From Streptomyces acidiscabies (GTDB taxonomy: Bacteria; Actinomycetota; Actinomycetes; Streptomycetales; Streptomycetaceae): 64,000 nucleotides of DNA. A program made the position numbers and the translations under genes. Where the stretch lies: contig NZ_JAGJBY010000001.1 in NCBI RefSeq assembly GCF_020010905.1, forward strand, positions 3,058,001 to 3,122,000, read 5' to 3'. Positions 1 through 9,274 of the stretch are shown one piece after another. Position 1 is the stretch's first letter. Each line of letters begins with the position of its first letter. The notes beneath the pieces were generated by a model. That model had not been told where the DNA came from, did not search any database, and saw only the letters and a list, made by a program, of their open reading frames with translations.

Positions 1-1844
1 CACTCCACCGACGGCATCGAGACCACGCGCGTCGGCGTGCCCTCCGCCTCCAGCAACTCGCGCGCGGCGACGGCCACATGGACCTCGGAGCCGGTCGCGA
101 TGAGGATGACCTCGGGGGTGCCGGCGGACGCCTCGGTGTGGACGTACCCGCCCTTGACCGTGTCCTCGTTGGGCTCGTACGTCGGCACACCCTGACGCGT
201 CAGCGCCAGGCCGTGCGGCGCCGAGACGCCGTACTCGCGCTTGCCGCGGCGCAGGATCTCGCGCCAGGCGATCGCGGTCTCGTTCGCGTCGGCCGGGCGG
301 ACGACGTTCAGGCCCGGGATCGCGCGCAGCGCGGCGACGTGCTCCACCGGCTGGTGCGTCGGGCCGTCCTCGCCGAGGCCGATCGAGTCGTGCGTCCACA
401 CGTACGTCACCGGCAGGTGCATCAGCGCGGACAGGCGCACGGCGTTGCGCATGTAGTCGGAGAACACGAGGAACGTGCCGCCGTAGATGCGGGTGTTGCC
501 GTGCAGCGCGATGCCGTTCATCTCGGCGGCCATCGAGTGCTCGCGGATGCCGAAGTGGATCGTGCGGCCGTACGGGTCCGCCTCGGTGAGCGGGTTGTCC
601 GCCGGGAGGAAGGAGGACGACGCGTCGATCGTCGTGTTGTTGGAGCCCGCGAGGTCGGCCGAGCCGCCCCACAGCTCCGGGATGACCGCGCCGAGCGCCT
701 GGAGGACCTTGCCGGACGCGGCACGCGTCGCGACACCCTTGCCCGCCTCGAAGACCGGGAGCTTCTCCTCCCAGCCCGCGGGCAGCTCGCCCGCGTCGAT
801 GCGGTCGAACTCGGCGGCGCGCTCCGGGTTGTCGTCGCGCCACAGCTGGAACGACTTCTCCCAGTCGGCCTTCGCCTGCGCGCCGCGCTCCAGGGCGCCG
901 CGCGTGTGCGCGATGACCTCGTCGGAGACCTCGAAGGACAGCGCCGGGTCGAAGCCCAGCACGCGCTTGGTGGCCGCCACCTCGTCGTCGCCGAGCGCCG
1001 AGCCGTGCGCGGCCTCGGTGTTCTGCGCGGTCGGGGCGGGCCAGGCGATGATCGAGCGCATCGCGATGAACGACGGCTTGTCCGTCACCTTCTTCGCGGC
1101 CTCGATCGCGTTGTAGATCGCGTGCGGGTCCAGGTCGCCGTCCGGCTTCGGGGCGACGCGCTGGACGTGCCAGCCGTACGCCTCGTACCGCTTGACGGTG
1201 TCCTCGGAGACGGCCGTCTCGGTGTCGCCCTCGATCGAGATGTGGTTGTCGTCCCACAGCAGGACCAGGTTGCCGAGCTTCTGGTGGCCCGCGAGGGAGG
1301 ACGCCTCGGCGGAGATGCCCTCCTGGAGGCAGCCGTCACCGGCGATGGCGTACACGAAGTGGTCGAAGGGCGACTCGCCCGCCGGGGCCTCGGGGTCGAA
1401 CAGGCCGCGCTCGTAGCGGGCGGCCATCGCCATGCCCACCGCGTTCGCGACACCCTGGCCCAGCGGGCCCGTCGTCGTCTCGACACCGGTGGTGTGGCCG
1501 TACTCCGGGTGGCCCGGGGTCTTCGAGCCCCAGGTCCGGAACGCCTTCAGGTCGTCCAGCTCCAGGCCGAAGCCGGCCAGGTACAGCTGGGTGTAGAGAG
1601 TGAGGGACGAGTGGCCGGCGGACAGCACGAAACGGTCGCGCCCGACCCAGTCGGCGTCGGCGGGGTCGTGCCGCATCACCTTCTGGAAGAGGGTGTACGC
1701 GGCCGGCGCGAGGCTCATCGCCGTACCCGGATGGCCGTTCCCGACCTTCTGTACGGCATCGGCGGCCAGGACGCGGGCGGTGTCGACGGCCCGCTGGTCC
1801 AACTCGGTCCAGTCGAGGTCTGTGGTGGTCGGCTTGGTGCTCAC
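1..1844 (-). CDS. tkt: transketolase, C-terminus beyond window
   Basis: Thiamine-diphosphate enzyme of the non-oxidative pentose phosphate pathway that moves two-carbon ketol units between sugar phosphates in the cytosol. About 614 codons lie in the window, starting at a GTG (residues VSTKPTTTDLDW) on the minus strand; the family is usually near 695 residues, so roughly the last 80 are outside. Visible motifs are GHPGTAMSL near residue 35, the ThDP-binding GDGCLQEG with its downstream Asn (DDNHIS), and GIREHSM in the pyrimidine-binding domain. It is divergent from ctaB. In Streptomyces this gene usually leads a tkt-tal-zwf group, which would lie to the left of the window; that is inference. 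Confidence 0.96.
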   Translation of the reverse strand, partial: MSTKPTTTDLDWTELDQRAVDTARVLAADAVQKVGNGHPGTAMSLAPAAYTLFQKVMRHDPADADWVGRDRFVLSAGHSSLTLYTQLYLAGFGLELDDLKAFRTWGSKTPGHPEYGHTTGVETTTGPLGQGVANAVGMAMAARYERGLFDPEAPAGESPFDHFVYAIAGDGCLQEGISAEASSLAGHQKLGNLVLLWDDNHISIEGDTETAVSEDTVKRYEAYGWHVQRVAPKPDGDLDPHAIYNAIEAAKKVTDKPSFIAMRSIIAWPAPTAQNTEAAHGSALGDDEVAATKRVLGFDPALSFEVSDEVIAHTRGALERGAQAKADWEKSFQLWRDDNPERAAEFDRIDAGELPAGWEEKLPVFEAGKGVATRAASGKVLQALGAVIPELWGGSADLAGSNNTTIDASSSFLPADNPLTEADPYGRTIHFGIREHSMAAEMNGIALHGNTRIYGGTFLVFSDYMRNAVRLSALMHLPVTYVWTHDSIGLGEDGPTHQPVEHVAALRAIPGLNVVRPADANETAIAWREILRRGKREYGVSAPHGLALTRQGVPTYEPNEDTVKGGYVHTEASAGTPEVILIATGSEVHVAVAARELLEAEGTPTRVVSMPSVE

Positions 1845-2234
1845 CCTGGGTCAGGGCTCCTCTCCACATGTTCGGTTCACCGGCTGCTCGGGCAACGCGC
1901 CCACCGGCTGCCGGTGCACGGGGGGCCCACCGGCCGTTGTCGAGCCTACCCCCGTAAGTACGTGCGGTTTCTCCCGTCCGTCCAGACTGCCGGGAGTCTT
2001 CGGGATCCGCCTCTCGACCGGGTTCCCGGGGCTCGGCATCTGAATACGGAGCGCGTCATCCGAGCACTCAAACGAGCCGTCGTGCGCCCGTTCTGTCCCC
2101 CCTCCCGGTAGCCCTTCCAACACGGGGTACCCCCGCGAAGGCCGAGGTATGGGCAACGTCTACAGTGGCGTGGTACGCGCGAGCCTTTACCGGGACTTCA
2201 CACGGGGAGGCTTGCTGGGATATCTCTTTCAGGG
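1845..2234. other. divergent intergenic region between tkt and ctaB
   Basis: About 390 bases separate the tkt start from the ctaB start. Open frames here lack coding character and carry no recognisable domain, so no gene is called. It must hold the promoters of both flanking genes. A TAGGCT near 1935-1945 (minus strand) could be a tkt -10 element and TACAGT at 2161-2166 a ctaB -10 element, but neither has a good -35 partner. Confidence 0.4.
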
Positions 2235-3188
2235 GTGTGCGTGACGGCCGTCGAATCCCGTCCAGCGGGGGTTACCGGTGCGAGCCAGAGCCCGGTGCAC
2301 CGGCCGTTCGGGGCCCGTGTCAAAGCGTTCGTGGCGCTGACCAAGCCGAGGATCATCGAGCTGCTCCTCATCACCACCGTTCCGGTGATGTTCCTGGCGC
2401 AGCAGGGGGTTCCCGACCTCGGGCTCGTCCTCATCACCTGCTTCGCCGGCTACCTGTCCGCGGGCGGCGCGAACGCGCTCAACATGTACATCGACCGCGA
2501 CATCGACGCGCTCATGGACCGCACCTCGCAGCGTCCGCTGGTCACCGGCATGGTCTCGCCGCGCGAGTGCCTCGCCTTCGGGATCGCGCTCGCGGTCGGC
2601 TCGACGCTGCTGTTCGGGCTCGCCGTCAACTGGCTGTCCGCGTGGCTCGCCCTCGGGGCGCTCCTCTTCTACGTCGTCGTCTACACGATGATCCTCAAAC
2701 GGCGTACCTCCCAGAACATCATCTGGGGCGGCATCGCGGGCTGTATGCCGGTCCTCATCGGCTGGACCGCCGTCACCGACTCGCTCGCGTGGGCGCCGGT
2801 CATCCTCTTCCTCGTCATCTTCTTCTGGACGCCGCCGCACTACTGGCCGCTGTCCATGAAGGTCAAGGACGACTACGCGCGCGTCGGTGTGCCGATGCTG
2901 CCGGTCGTCGCCTCCAACAAGGTCGTCGCCCGGCAGATCGTCATCTACAGCTGGGTGATGGTCGGCGTCTCCCTGCTGCTGACGCCGCTCGGCTACACCG
3001 GCTGGTTCTACACGGTCGTCGCGCTCGCCGCCGGTGGCTGGTGGCTGTGGGAGGCGCACGCCCTCCAGAACCGGGCCAAGGCCGAGACCGAGGGGGCCAA
3101 GCTCAAGGAGATGCGGCTGTTCCACTGGTCGATCACCTATGTCTCGCTGCTGTTCGTCGCCGTCGCCGTGGACCCCTTCCTCCACTGA
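2235..3188 (+). CDS. ctaB: protoheme IX farnesyltransferase (heme O synthase)
   Basis: UbiA-superfamily membrane prenyltransferase that adds farnesyl to protoheme IX, giving heme O for terminal oxidases. The 317-residue protein has the prenyl-diphosphate motif [18 protein letters not shown] (Asp/Asn ligands) near residue 80 and the second loop [12 protein letters not shown] near 150, with hydrophobic segments before, between and after typical of the eight- or nine-span fold. GTG at 2235 is used; GTG at 2241 is equally possible and removes two residues. CtaA, which acts next in heme A synthesis, lies convergently 1.5 kb downstream. Confidence 0.95.
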   Translation: MCVTAVESRPAGVTGASQSPVHRPFGARVKAFVALTKPRIIELLLITTVPVMFLAQQGVPDLGLVLITCFAGYLSAGGANALNMYIDRDIDALMDRTSQRPLVTGMVSPRECLAFGIALAVGSTLLFGLAVNWLSAWLALGALLFYVVVYTMILKRRTSQNIIWGGIAGCMPVLIGWTAVTDSLAWAPVILFLVIFFWTPPHYWPLSMKVKDDYARVGVPMLPVVASNKVVARQIVIYSWVMVGVSLLLTPLGYTGWFYTVVALAAGGWWLWEAHALQNRAKAETEGAKLKEMRLFHWSITYVSLLFVAVAVDPFLH

Positions 3189-3233
3189 TCCGTTCCTTGC
3201 CGGTGTTTCCTACCCGCCGGTAGCATCCGGGTT

Positions 3234-3551
3234 ATGGCAGACACGAAGACGCAGGACCGGCAGGACCGTACGGCGGCGAAGCTCGCCAAGCGCATCGGTA
3301 CGTTCGCGAAGGCGCACGGCGGTGCGGAGGGACAGGTCGCGTACATCGGGCAGCGCGGGGCGCGGATCGTCCTCGTGGGCGCGGACGGCGGGTGGGGTGA
3401 CGTGGTCGCCCCCTCATACGACGTCGCCGTGGCCGCCGTCGAGAAGGCCGGGATCACCCGTCACGAGGAGTTCGACGGGGAGTTCGCGGCGAAGGTGCAG
3501 ACGGGGCCGTACGAGTGGAAGCGGATGGCCGGGATCCAGATCGGCGGCTGA
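3234..3551 (+). CDS. conserved hypothetical protein, 105 aa
   Basis: Small soluble protein with a basic N-terminus (KTQDRQDRTAAKLAKRIG) followed by an alternating hydrophobic pattern (GQVAYIGQRGARIVLVGADG). It starts at an ATG 45 bases after ctaB, in the same direction, so it may share the ctaB transcript. No signal peptide, membrane span or catalytic motif is visible. Codon use matches the flanking genes and the position beside ctaB is common in Streptomyces as far as I recall; function unknown. Confidence 0.8.
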   Translation: MADTKTQDRQDRTAAKLAKRIGTFAKAHGGAEGQVAYIGQRGARIVLVGADGGWGDVVAPSYDVAVAAVEKAGITRHEEFDGEFAAKVQTGPYEWKRMAGIQIGG

Positions 3552-3661
3552 GGCTTCCCGGGGCGCGCGGTCTTTTTCGGGTGCCTCCCGCGTCAACCGC
3601 GACCTGACGCACGCCTCTCCCGTTAACCCCTGTAAGGCGACGCCACCTACAGGGAGACCGG

Positions 3662-4714
3662 ATGATCGAGACGCCGTCCCTGGTGGACCAGTACTGTCAC
3701 GGCGTGCTCCGGACCGAACTGGGTCTGGGGACGTTCGAGGCGCGGCTCGCGGACACGGACGGGCCGCCCGCCTCCGGTACGACCCTCTTCGACACCCAGA
3801 CCGGCTTCGCCGTACGCCGCTGGTGTCCGCCCGCGCTGGACCTGGAACCCCACTGCCCGCCCGCGCGTTATCTGGCCAGGCGGCGTGAGCTGGGGGTGCT
3901 GGAGGCGGGGCGGCGGCTGCTGCGGGGGTCGGGGGTGACGACGTTCCTCGTCGACACCGGGGTGCCGGACGACCTCACGCAGCCCCCTGAACTCGCCGCG
4001 ACCGCCGACGCCGAGGCGCGCGAGATCGTCCGCCTCGAACTCCTCGCGCAGCAGGTCGCGGACACGTCCGGGACGGTCGAGGGGTTCCTCTCCAACCTCG
4101 CGGAGTCCGTGCACGGCGCCGCCGCGAACGCGGTCGCCTTCGCCGCTGCGGGACACATCGTCGCGCCGGAGCCTCCCGACGCCGGGGAGGTGCGGGGCGC
4201 GGCCGGCCGCTGGCTCGCGGGCCGACGCGTCGGGGACGCGGTCCAAGACCCCGTCCTCCTGCGCCACCTGCTGTGGATCGCCCTCGCCTCGGGGCGCCCG
4301 CTGCAACTGCGGGTGGGGCCGGTGCTGCCGGTGGACCTCATCCGTACGACGTCGGGGCTGGGGACGGATCTGGTCCTGCTCCACGCGTATCCCCGGCACC
4401 GGGAGGCCGCCCACCTCGCGGCGGCGTACCCCCATGTGTACGTCGACTGCGGGACGGCGTTCCTGCACACGGGCGCCCGCGCGGCGACCGTCCTCGCGGA
4501 GACCCTGGAACTGGCCCCGTTCGGCAAGGTCCTCTACTCCAGCGGGGCTCGCGCACTGCCGGAGCTGCACCTTGTCGCCGCGCGGCTGTTCCAGGAGGCG
4601 GTGGCGCGGGTGCTCGGGGGGTGGGTCGCCGAGGGGGCCTGGCTGTTGGGGGATGCGCAGCGGGTGGCGGGGATGCTGGCTTCCGGGAACGCCCGTCGGG
4701 TGTACGGGGTTTAG
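3662..4714 (+). CDS. amidohydrolase-family protein
   Basis: 350-residue protein resembling the metal-dependent amidohydrolase TIM-barrel family (FluG-like/PF04909-type). Features that fit are VDQYCHG near residue 8 at the position of the first metal-binding motif, a long helical insertion, and barrel-like strands such as LRVGPVLPVDL, VLLHAYPRHREA and VYVDCGTAFL. The canonical HxH of strand 1 is not clear (QYCHG), so activity and substrate are uncertain. It starts with ATG after a GGGAG ribosome site. Its stop overlaps the convergent ctaA stop by four bases. Confidence 0.8.
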   Translation: MIETPSLVDQYCHGVLRTELGLGTFEARLADTDGPPASGTTLFDTQTGFAVRRWCPPALDLEPHCPPARYLARRRELGVLEAGRRLLRGSGVTTFLVDTGVPDDLTQPPELAATADAEAREIVRLELLAQQVADTSGTVEGFLSNLAESVHGAAANAVAFAAAGHIVAPEPPDAGEVRGAAGRWLAGRRVGDAVQDPVLLRHLLWIALASGRPLQLRVGPVLPVDLIRTTSGLGTDLVLLHAYPRHREAAHLAAAYPHVYVDCGTAFLHTGARAATVLAETLELAPFGKVLYSSGARALPELHLVAARLFQEAVARVLGGWVAEGAWLLGDAQRVAGMLASGNARRVYGV

Positions 4715-5739
4715 GCGCGGGTCGGGATCGCGTTCGCCGTCGGGGTGGGGAGGGTGACCTCGTCGTACGGGCGTTCCCGCAGGGACAGCAGGACCCTCAG
4801 GACCCAGATCCAGGTCACCGTCGAGCCGAACATGTGGGCGCCGACCAGGATCTCGGGGAGGTTCGTGAAGTACTGGACGTAGCCGATCGCACCTTGCGCC
4901 AGCAGGATCAGGAACAGTTCCCGGGTCCTGTTCAGGGGGGGCTTCGGGGCGTCCACCGCCTTCAGGACGAACCACAGGGCGAACGTCAGGGTTACGACGA
5001 TCCAGGCCAGTACCGCGTGCAGCTTCGCGATCATCTCCCAGTCGATCCGGATGCGCTCGACCTCGCTGGAGTCGCCCGCGTGGGGGCCCGCGCCGGTGAC
5101 GATCGTGCCGATCGCGATCAGCAGCGCCGAGGCGATGACCAGGGACCACACGAGCTGCTGGACCGCCTTGCCCACGACCGGGCGGGGGGCCTCGTCGCCC
5201 TCCCTCGTGCGCTGCCACATCACCGTCGCCACGGCGATCAACGCCGAGGAGAGGAGGAAGTGGGCCGCCACCGTGTACGGGTTCAGGCCGACGAGTACGA
5301 CGATGCCGCCCAGCACCGCGTTGCTCATGACCACCCAGAACTGGGCCCAGCCGAGGCGGGTGAGGGACCTGCGGTACGGCTTCTCCGACCTCGCGGCGAT
5401 GATCGCCCAGCCGACTGCCGCGCACAGGACGTACGTCAGCATGCGGTTGCTGAACTCGATCGCTCCGTGCAGGCCCATTTCGCTGGTTGCCGTCAGGGAG
5501 GTGTCCGTGCACTTCGGCCAGGTCGGGCAGCCGAGGCCGGAGCCGGTGAGTCTGACTGCGCCGCCGGTGACCACGATGACGACGGACATGATGAGCGCGG
5601 CGAGGGCTGCGCGCTGGACCGTTCGGGGGGTTGGGGTCCAGCGGGCTGCGATGTAGGCGAGGGGGTTGCGCAGGGCGGCTGCGGCGTCGGCGGGGGTCAG
5701 GTTCGGCACGGGGTCCATCGTAGGGGCGGGCTTGTGCAT
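4711..5739 (-). CDS. ctaA: heme A synthase (COX15/CtaA family)
   Basis: Integral membrane monooxygenase that oxidises the C8 methyl of heme O to the formyl group of heme A for cytochrome aa3 oxidase. The 342-residue protein has eight or so hydrophobic segments. It carries the CtaA signatures GGAVRLTGSGLGCPTWPKC with the paired cysteines, LHGAIEFSNRMLTY with a heme-ligand His, and a second His in YTVAAHFLLS. It is convergent with the amidohydrolase gene. An alternative start removes the first seven residues (MDPVPN). Confidence 0.95.
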   Translation of the reverse strand: MHKPAPTMDPVPNLTPADAAAALRNPLAYIAARWTPTPRTVQRAALAALIMSVVIVVTGGAVRLTGSGLGCPTWPKCTDTSLTATSEMGLHGAIEFSNRMLTYVLCAAVGWAIIAARSEKPYRRSLTRLGWAQFWVVMSNAVLGGIVVLVGLNPYTVAAHFLLSSALIAVATVMWQRTREGDEAPRPVVGKAVQQLVWSLVIASALLIAIGTIVTGAGPHAGDSSEVERIRIDWEMIAKLHAVLAWIVVTLTFALWFVLKAVDAPKPPLNRTRELFLILLAQGAIGYVQYFTNLPEILVGAHMFGSTVTWIWVLRVLLSLRERPYDEVTLPTPTANAIPTRA

Positions 5740-5768
5740 GCGTTCACGAGGGGGGCGGGTGCGGGTTT

Positions 5769-5802
5769 CGTTGTGGCTGGTCGCGCAGTTCCCCGCGCCC
5801 CT
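5769..5802. repeat. dispersed intergenic repeat, copy 1
   Basis: The core CGCGCAGTTCCCCGCGCCCC, with one further matching base on each side (5781-5802), recurs exactly at 38675-38696. The preceding GTTGTGGCT stretch is also similar. Both copies are intergenic. I recognise this as a short sequence that recurs in many Streptomyces intergenic regions; its role is unknown to me. Confidence 0.7.
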
Positions 5803-5842
5803 AAGTTAGTGGGGGTGGCTGTTTGTTGTTGGGTGCGGGTGT

Positions 5843-6613
5843 CTACTCCCAGCGGAAGAAACGGCCCGCCGCCGCCAAGCCTGCTACCGACCATGCCGCC
5901 AGGATGCCCAGGTTTGACCATGGGACTCCTGCTCCGTGTTGGAGTACGTCTCGGAGGCCGTCTGAGAGGGCTGAGATCGGTAGGAGAGACAAGACGTCCT
6001 GTGCTGCTTGCGGGTATTTGTCCATCGGGACTATTACGCCGCCGCCTACCAGGAGCAGCAGGAAGACCAGGTTCGCCGCCGCCAGCGTTGCTTCCGCCTT
6101 CAGCGTGCCTGCCATCAACAGGCCCAGGCCCGAGAACGCTGCCGTGCCGAGGATCAGCAGGAGGAAGACCGTCAGCGGATTGCCTTGCGGGGACCAGCCC
6201 ATGGCCAAGGCGATTGCCGTTACCAGGAGTACCTGGAGGATCTCCGTCACCAGCACCGATGCCGTTTTCGCCGTCATCAGTGCCCAGCGCGGGAGCGGGG
6301 ACGATGCCAGGCGCTTCAGGACTCCGTATCTGCGTTCGAAGCCTGTAGCGATCGCCTGGCCTGTGAAGGCTGTGGACATGACCGAGAGGGCCAGGATGCC
6401 GGGGGTCAGGAAGTCGATCGACTTGCCCTTGCCCGTGTCGATGATGTCCACCGAGCTGAAGAGGACCAGGAGGAGGGTGGGGATGATGACCGTGAGGAGG
6501 AGTTGCTCGCCGTTGCGCAGGAGCATCTTCGTCTCCAGGGCCGCCTGTGCCGCGATCATGCGGGGGAGGGGGGCCGCCCCGGGGCGGGGGGTGTATGCGC
6601 CGGTCGCGGTCAT
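5843..6613 (-). CDS. ABC-2 type transporter permease
   Basis: 256-residue membrane subunit of an exporter of the DrrB/ABC-2 type. A short cytoplasmic N-terminus (MTATGAYTPRPGAAPLPRM) is followed by about six hydrophobic segments, for example QLLLTVIIPTLLLVLFSS, TVFLLLILGTAAFSGLGLL and AAANLVFLLLLVGGGVIV. The ATG overlaps the stop of the ATPase gene by four bases (ATGA), so the pair is translationally coupled. Substrate unknown. The pair sits beside heme and iron-sulfur genes, but that alone does not define cargo. Confidence 0.9.
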   Translation of the reverse strand: MTATGAYTPRPGAAPLPRMIAAQAALETKMLLRNGEQLLLTVIIPTLLLVLFSSVDIIDTGKGKSIDFLTPGILALSVMSTAFTGQAIATGFERRYGVLKRLASSPLPRWALMTAKTASVLVTEILQVLLVTAIALAMGWSPQGNPLTVFLLLILGTAAFSGLGLLMAGTLKAEATLAAANLVFLLLLVGGGVIVPMDKYPQAAQDVLSLLPISALSDGLRDVLQHGAGVPWSNLGILAAWSVAGLAAAGRFFRWE

Positions 6614-7533
6614 GCCCGCAGCTCCTTGCCGGTCAGTTCCAGGAAGACGTCCTCCAGCGTGTGGCGTTCGACCGAGATGCGGTCCGGCATCACGCCGTGC
6701 TGTGCGCACCAGGAGGTGACCGTCGCGAGGAGTTGGGGGTCGATCTTGCCGGTGATCCGGTAGGAGCCGGGCGTGAGTTCGGCGGCGGCGGAGTCCGTGG
6801 GGAGCGCCTTGAGCAGTGAGCCGACGTCCAGACCGGGGCGGCCGGTGAAGCGGAGGGTGTTCTCGGCGCCGCCCTTGCACAGGGTCTCCGGGGAGCCCTG
6901 CGCGATGACCTTCCCGGCGTCGATGATCGCGACGTCGTCGGCGAGCTGCTCGGCCTCGTCCATGTGGTGCGTCGTGAGGATGACGGAGACGCCGTCGTCG
7001 CGCAGGTCCCGTACGAGGTCCCAGGTGGCGCGGCGGGCCTGGGGGTCGAGGCCGGCGGTGGGCTCGTCGAGGAAGACGAGTTCCGGGCGGCCGACGACGG
7101 CCATGGCGAGCGCGAGGCGCTGTTGCTGGCCGCCGGAGAGGCGGCGGTAGGTGGTCCGGCCGCAGCTGCCGAGGCCGAGCCGGTCGATGAGCGCGTCCAC
7201 GTCGAGGGGGTGCGCGTGGAGTTTCGCCATGTGCCGGAGCATCTCGTCGGCGCGCGCACCGGAGTACACGCCCCCCGACTGCAGCATCACGCCGATCCGG
7301 GGCTTCAGCTCGGCGGCCCCGGCGACAGGGTCGAGCCCCAGCACGCTCACCGTCCCGCCGTCCGCCCGCCGGTACCCCTCGCACACCTCGATCGTCGTCG
7401 TCTTCCCCGCGCCGTTGGGTCCCAGCACGGCGGTGACACCGGCCAGGGCCACCAGATCGAGGCCGTCCACCGCGGTCTTGGTGCCGTACCGCTTCACCAG
7501 GGCCCGGACCTGGACGACAGGCTCACTTCGCAT
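6610..7533 (-). CDS. ABC transporter ATP-binding protein (DrrA-like)
   Basis: 307-residue ATPase that powers the permease encoded just downstream. Walker A is GPNGAGKTTT near residue 38, the signature is LSGGQQQRLALAMAVVG, Walker B is ELVFLDEPTAGLD and the switch His is in LTTHHMDEAEQLADD. The C-terminal extension of about 80 residues is typical of the DrrA branch. ATG at 7533 gives MRSEPVVQVRALVKRYG; the long open frame upstream is not part of the gene. It is preceded on the same strand by the AAC(3) gene. Confidence 0.95.
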   Translation of the reverse strand: MRSEPVVQVRALVKRYGTKTAVDGLDLVALAGVTAVLGPNGAGKTTTIEVCEGYRRADGGTVSVLGLDPVAGAAELKPRIGVMLQSGGVYSGARADEMLRHMAKLHAHPLDVDALIDRLGLGSCGRTTYRRLSGGQQQRLALAMAVVGRPELVFLDEPTAGLDPQARRATWDLVRDLRDDGVSVILTTHHMDEAEQLADDVAIIDAGKVIAQGSPETLCKGGAENTLRFTGRPGLDVGSLLKALPTDSAAAELTPGSYRITGKIDPQLLATVTSWCAQHGVMPDRISVERHTLEDVFLELTGKELRA

Positions 7534-7577
7534 GAGAGACGAGTCTAGGGAGCCGGGGAGGGGTTCGGGCGCCGGGG

Positions 7578-8372
7578 TCACGGGATCTCGTACGGCCGAT
7601 GGATCGGCAGCCAGCGTTCCGCGTACGCCACCGCGTCCCGGACCGGGAACAGCCGGGTGTCCGCCGCGCCCACCTTGCCCCGTACCACCGGGCGGTCGCG
7701 CTCGTAGTCGTGGCCGAGTTCCTCGAAGCCCTCGTCGGAGAGGTCGACGTCGGTGACCGTGCGCCAGCCGTCCGGGGTGGGGAGGCCGTAGGTGGTGACG
7801 GGGCCGGGGACGCGGTACTCGGCGAAGTGGAAGGTGGTGCAGTTGTCGTAGCCGACGCCGAGGAGGAGGACGCGGGCGTCCAGCTCCGCCAGGCGGGCCA
7901 GGGGGCTGTGCTCGCCGAGCTGGCAGTCGGTGGCGTGGTTCGCGGTGATCTTCGCGGCGTCCGGGCCGAGCGCCGCGAACGAGGTCGTGGGGTGGGCGCT
8001 GCGCAGGGCGCCGGGCCAGCGGCGGAGCGTCTCGGGGATGACGCCCATGCCCCGGGTGAGGGTGAGCGCGGGGTCGTAGAGGGGCATGGTCGCGCGGATC
8101 TCCGCCCACCAGGACTCGGGGACCGGGGGGTCCTCCCACTGGGCCGGGTCGGAGATGTCGCCGGACTGGGTGGGGACGGTGAGCGTGCCGGTGGGGCCGA
8201 GGGCGTCCAGGAGGGCCTGGATCACGGCTACCGCGCCGCCGTTGACCCAGCCCAGGGCGGAGAGGGAGGAGTGGACGAGGAGATTTTCGCCCGGTTTCAC
8301 ACCCAGCGTGCGGAGGTCGTCCGCGAGGGTCTTCCGGGTGACGAGTGGGCCGGTGGGAAGGGGTGTGGGCAT
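7578..8372 (-). CDS. AAC(3)-family aminoglycoside N-acetyltransferase
   Basis: 264-residue member of the antibiotic N-acetyltransferase family, which uses acetyl-CoA to modify the 3-amino group of aminoglycosides. Family features are [16 protein letters not shown] near residue 30, [15 protein letters not shown], the [15 protein letters not shown] segment and [18 protein letters not shown], where the His-containing motif forms the active site. Many Streptomyces members have no demonstrated resistance role. It is divergent from sufR. A second family member lies at 50961-51809. Confidence 0.92.
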   Translation of the reverse strand: MPTPLPTGPLVTRKTLADDLRTLGVKPGENLLVHSSLSALGWVNGGAVAVIQALLDALGPTGTLTVPTQSGDISDPAQWEDPPVPESWWAEIRATMPLYDPALTLTRGMGVIPETLRRWPGALRSAHPTTSFAALGPDAAKITANHATDCQLGEHSPLARLAELDARVLLLGVGYDNCTTFHFAEYRVPGPVTTYGLPTPDGWRTVTDVDLSDEGFEELGHDYERDRPVVRGKVGAADTRLFPVRDAVAYAERWLPIHRPYEIP

Positions 8373-8447
8373 GGTCGGGAGTGTCCCGCAGGGCCGGGCC
8401 CGGGTCCACCGGTTTGATCGGGCGGAAGATCGTTTCCGCAGGTCAGA

Positions 8448-8461
8448 TTAGGTATGCCTAA
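8448..8461. promoter_or_regulatory. TTAGG/CCTAA inverted repeat upstream of sufR
   Basis: TTAGGTATGCCTAA has perfect 5-base arms and lies in the AAC(3)-sufR divergent region. The arms match the half-sites of actinobacterial DtxR/IdeR/DmdR iron boxes, but those usually have a longer spacer, so an iron-regulator role is only suggested. Confidence 0.35.
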
Positions 8462-8520
8462 GTGACGCAGGGCACCGCGGGGCGGAGCGGGCGCGGCTTG
8501 CCCGACCCTGGGGAATTACG

Positions 8521-8534
8521 CAACAATGGCGTTG
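8521..8534. promoter_or_regulatory. SufR operator, CAAC-N6-GTTG
   Basis: CAAC AATGGC GTTG is a perfect inverted repeat whose last base is the first base of the sufR GTG start codon. It matches the CAAC-N6-GTTG palindrome reported for Streptomyces SufR, an iron-sulfur repressor of its own operon. This supports autoregulation and a transcription start very close to the start codon. Confidence 0.75.
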
Positions 8535-9274
8535 TGAAAAACGTCGGTGAGGCACCGCAGGAGGAGCTCGCGACCGGGGAGCGGTCCACCCGCAACCGCG
8601 TCGCCCGCTCGATCCTGGACCACGGCCCCTCCACCGTCGCCGAACTCGCCGCCCGCCTGGGCCTGACCCAGGCGGCCGTCCGCCGTCATCTGGACGCGCT
8701 GGTCGCCGACACCGTCGTGGAGGCCCGTGAGCAGCGGGTCTACGGCGCCCGCACCCGCGGCCGTCCCGCGAAGGTGTTCGTCCTGACCGACTGTGGCCGG
8801 GACGCCTTCGACCAGTCCTACGACAAGCTGGCCGCCGAGGCGCTGCGCTGGATCGCCGAGCGCGAGGGCGGCGAGGACGCGGTCACCGCGTTCGCCCGCG
8901 CCCGCGTCGCCGCGCAGGCGCCCGCGTACCGCCGGGCCCTCGCCGGGGTCCCGCCCGAGAAACGTACGGAAGCCCTGGCCAAGGCCCTCTCGGTGGACGG
9001 GTACGCTGCTACGGCCCGGAGCGCGCCCGTGGGAGAGCAGCTCTGCCAGCACCACTGCCCCGTGGCGCACGTCGCGGAGCAGTTCCCGCAGCTCTGCGAG
9101 GCGGAGACGGAGTTCTTCGCCGAGCTGCTCGGCACCCACGTCCAGCGCCTCGCCACCATCGCCCACGGCGACGGCGTGTGCACGACGTTCATCCCGAAGG
9201 CCTCGGCGGGCCCGAAGGACCCCCAGATTTCCCACACCGCATCAGCAAGCACGGCCGGGAGGAACCCAGCATGA
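8534..9274 (+). CDS. sufR: SufR-type iron-sulfur transcriptional repressor
   Basis: 246-residue winged-helix regulator at the head of the suf operon. The N-terminal HTH is [20 protein letters not shown] near residues 35-55. A C-terminal cluster of cysteines ([25 protein letters not shown]) fits a [4Fe-4S] ligand set: C-x3-C, then C about 13 residues on. GTG at 8534 is chosen because the residues from [10 protein letters not shown] onward match the family start and the operator abuts it; an upstream GTG at 8462 would add 24 poor residues. It overlaps sufB by four bases. By family knowledge the cluster-bound form represses the operon. Confidence 0.92.
   Translation: MKNVGEAPQEELATGERSTRNRVARSILDHGPSTVAELAARLGLTQAAVRRHLDALVADTVVEAREQRVYGARTRGRPAKVFVLTDCGRDAFDQSYDKLAAEALRWIAEREGGEDAVTAFARARVAAQAPAYRRALAGVPPEKRTEALAKALSVDGYAATARSAPVGEQLCQHHCPVAHVAEQFPQLCEAETEFFAELLGTHVQRLATIAHGDGVCTTFIPKASAGPKDPQISHTASASTAGRNPA

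Noticed and set aside
78..2111. A 677-residue plus-strand open frame
   Set aside because: It is antisense to transketolase, which has full family motifs; the plus-strand translation is Arg/Gly-rich shadow sequence.
1851..2156. A 101-residue gene in the tkt-ctaB gap
   Set aside because: The composition is Pro/Arg/Gly-rich without domain or good ribosome site, and it would fill the promoter region of both neighbours.
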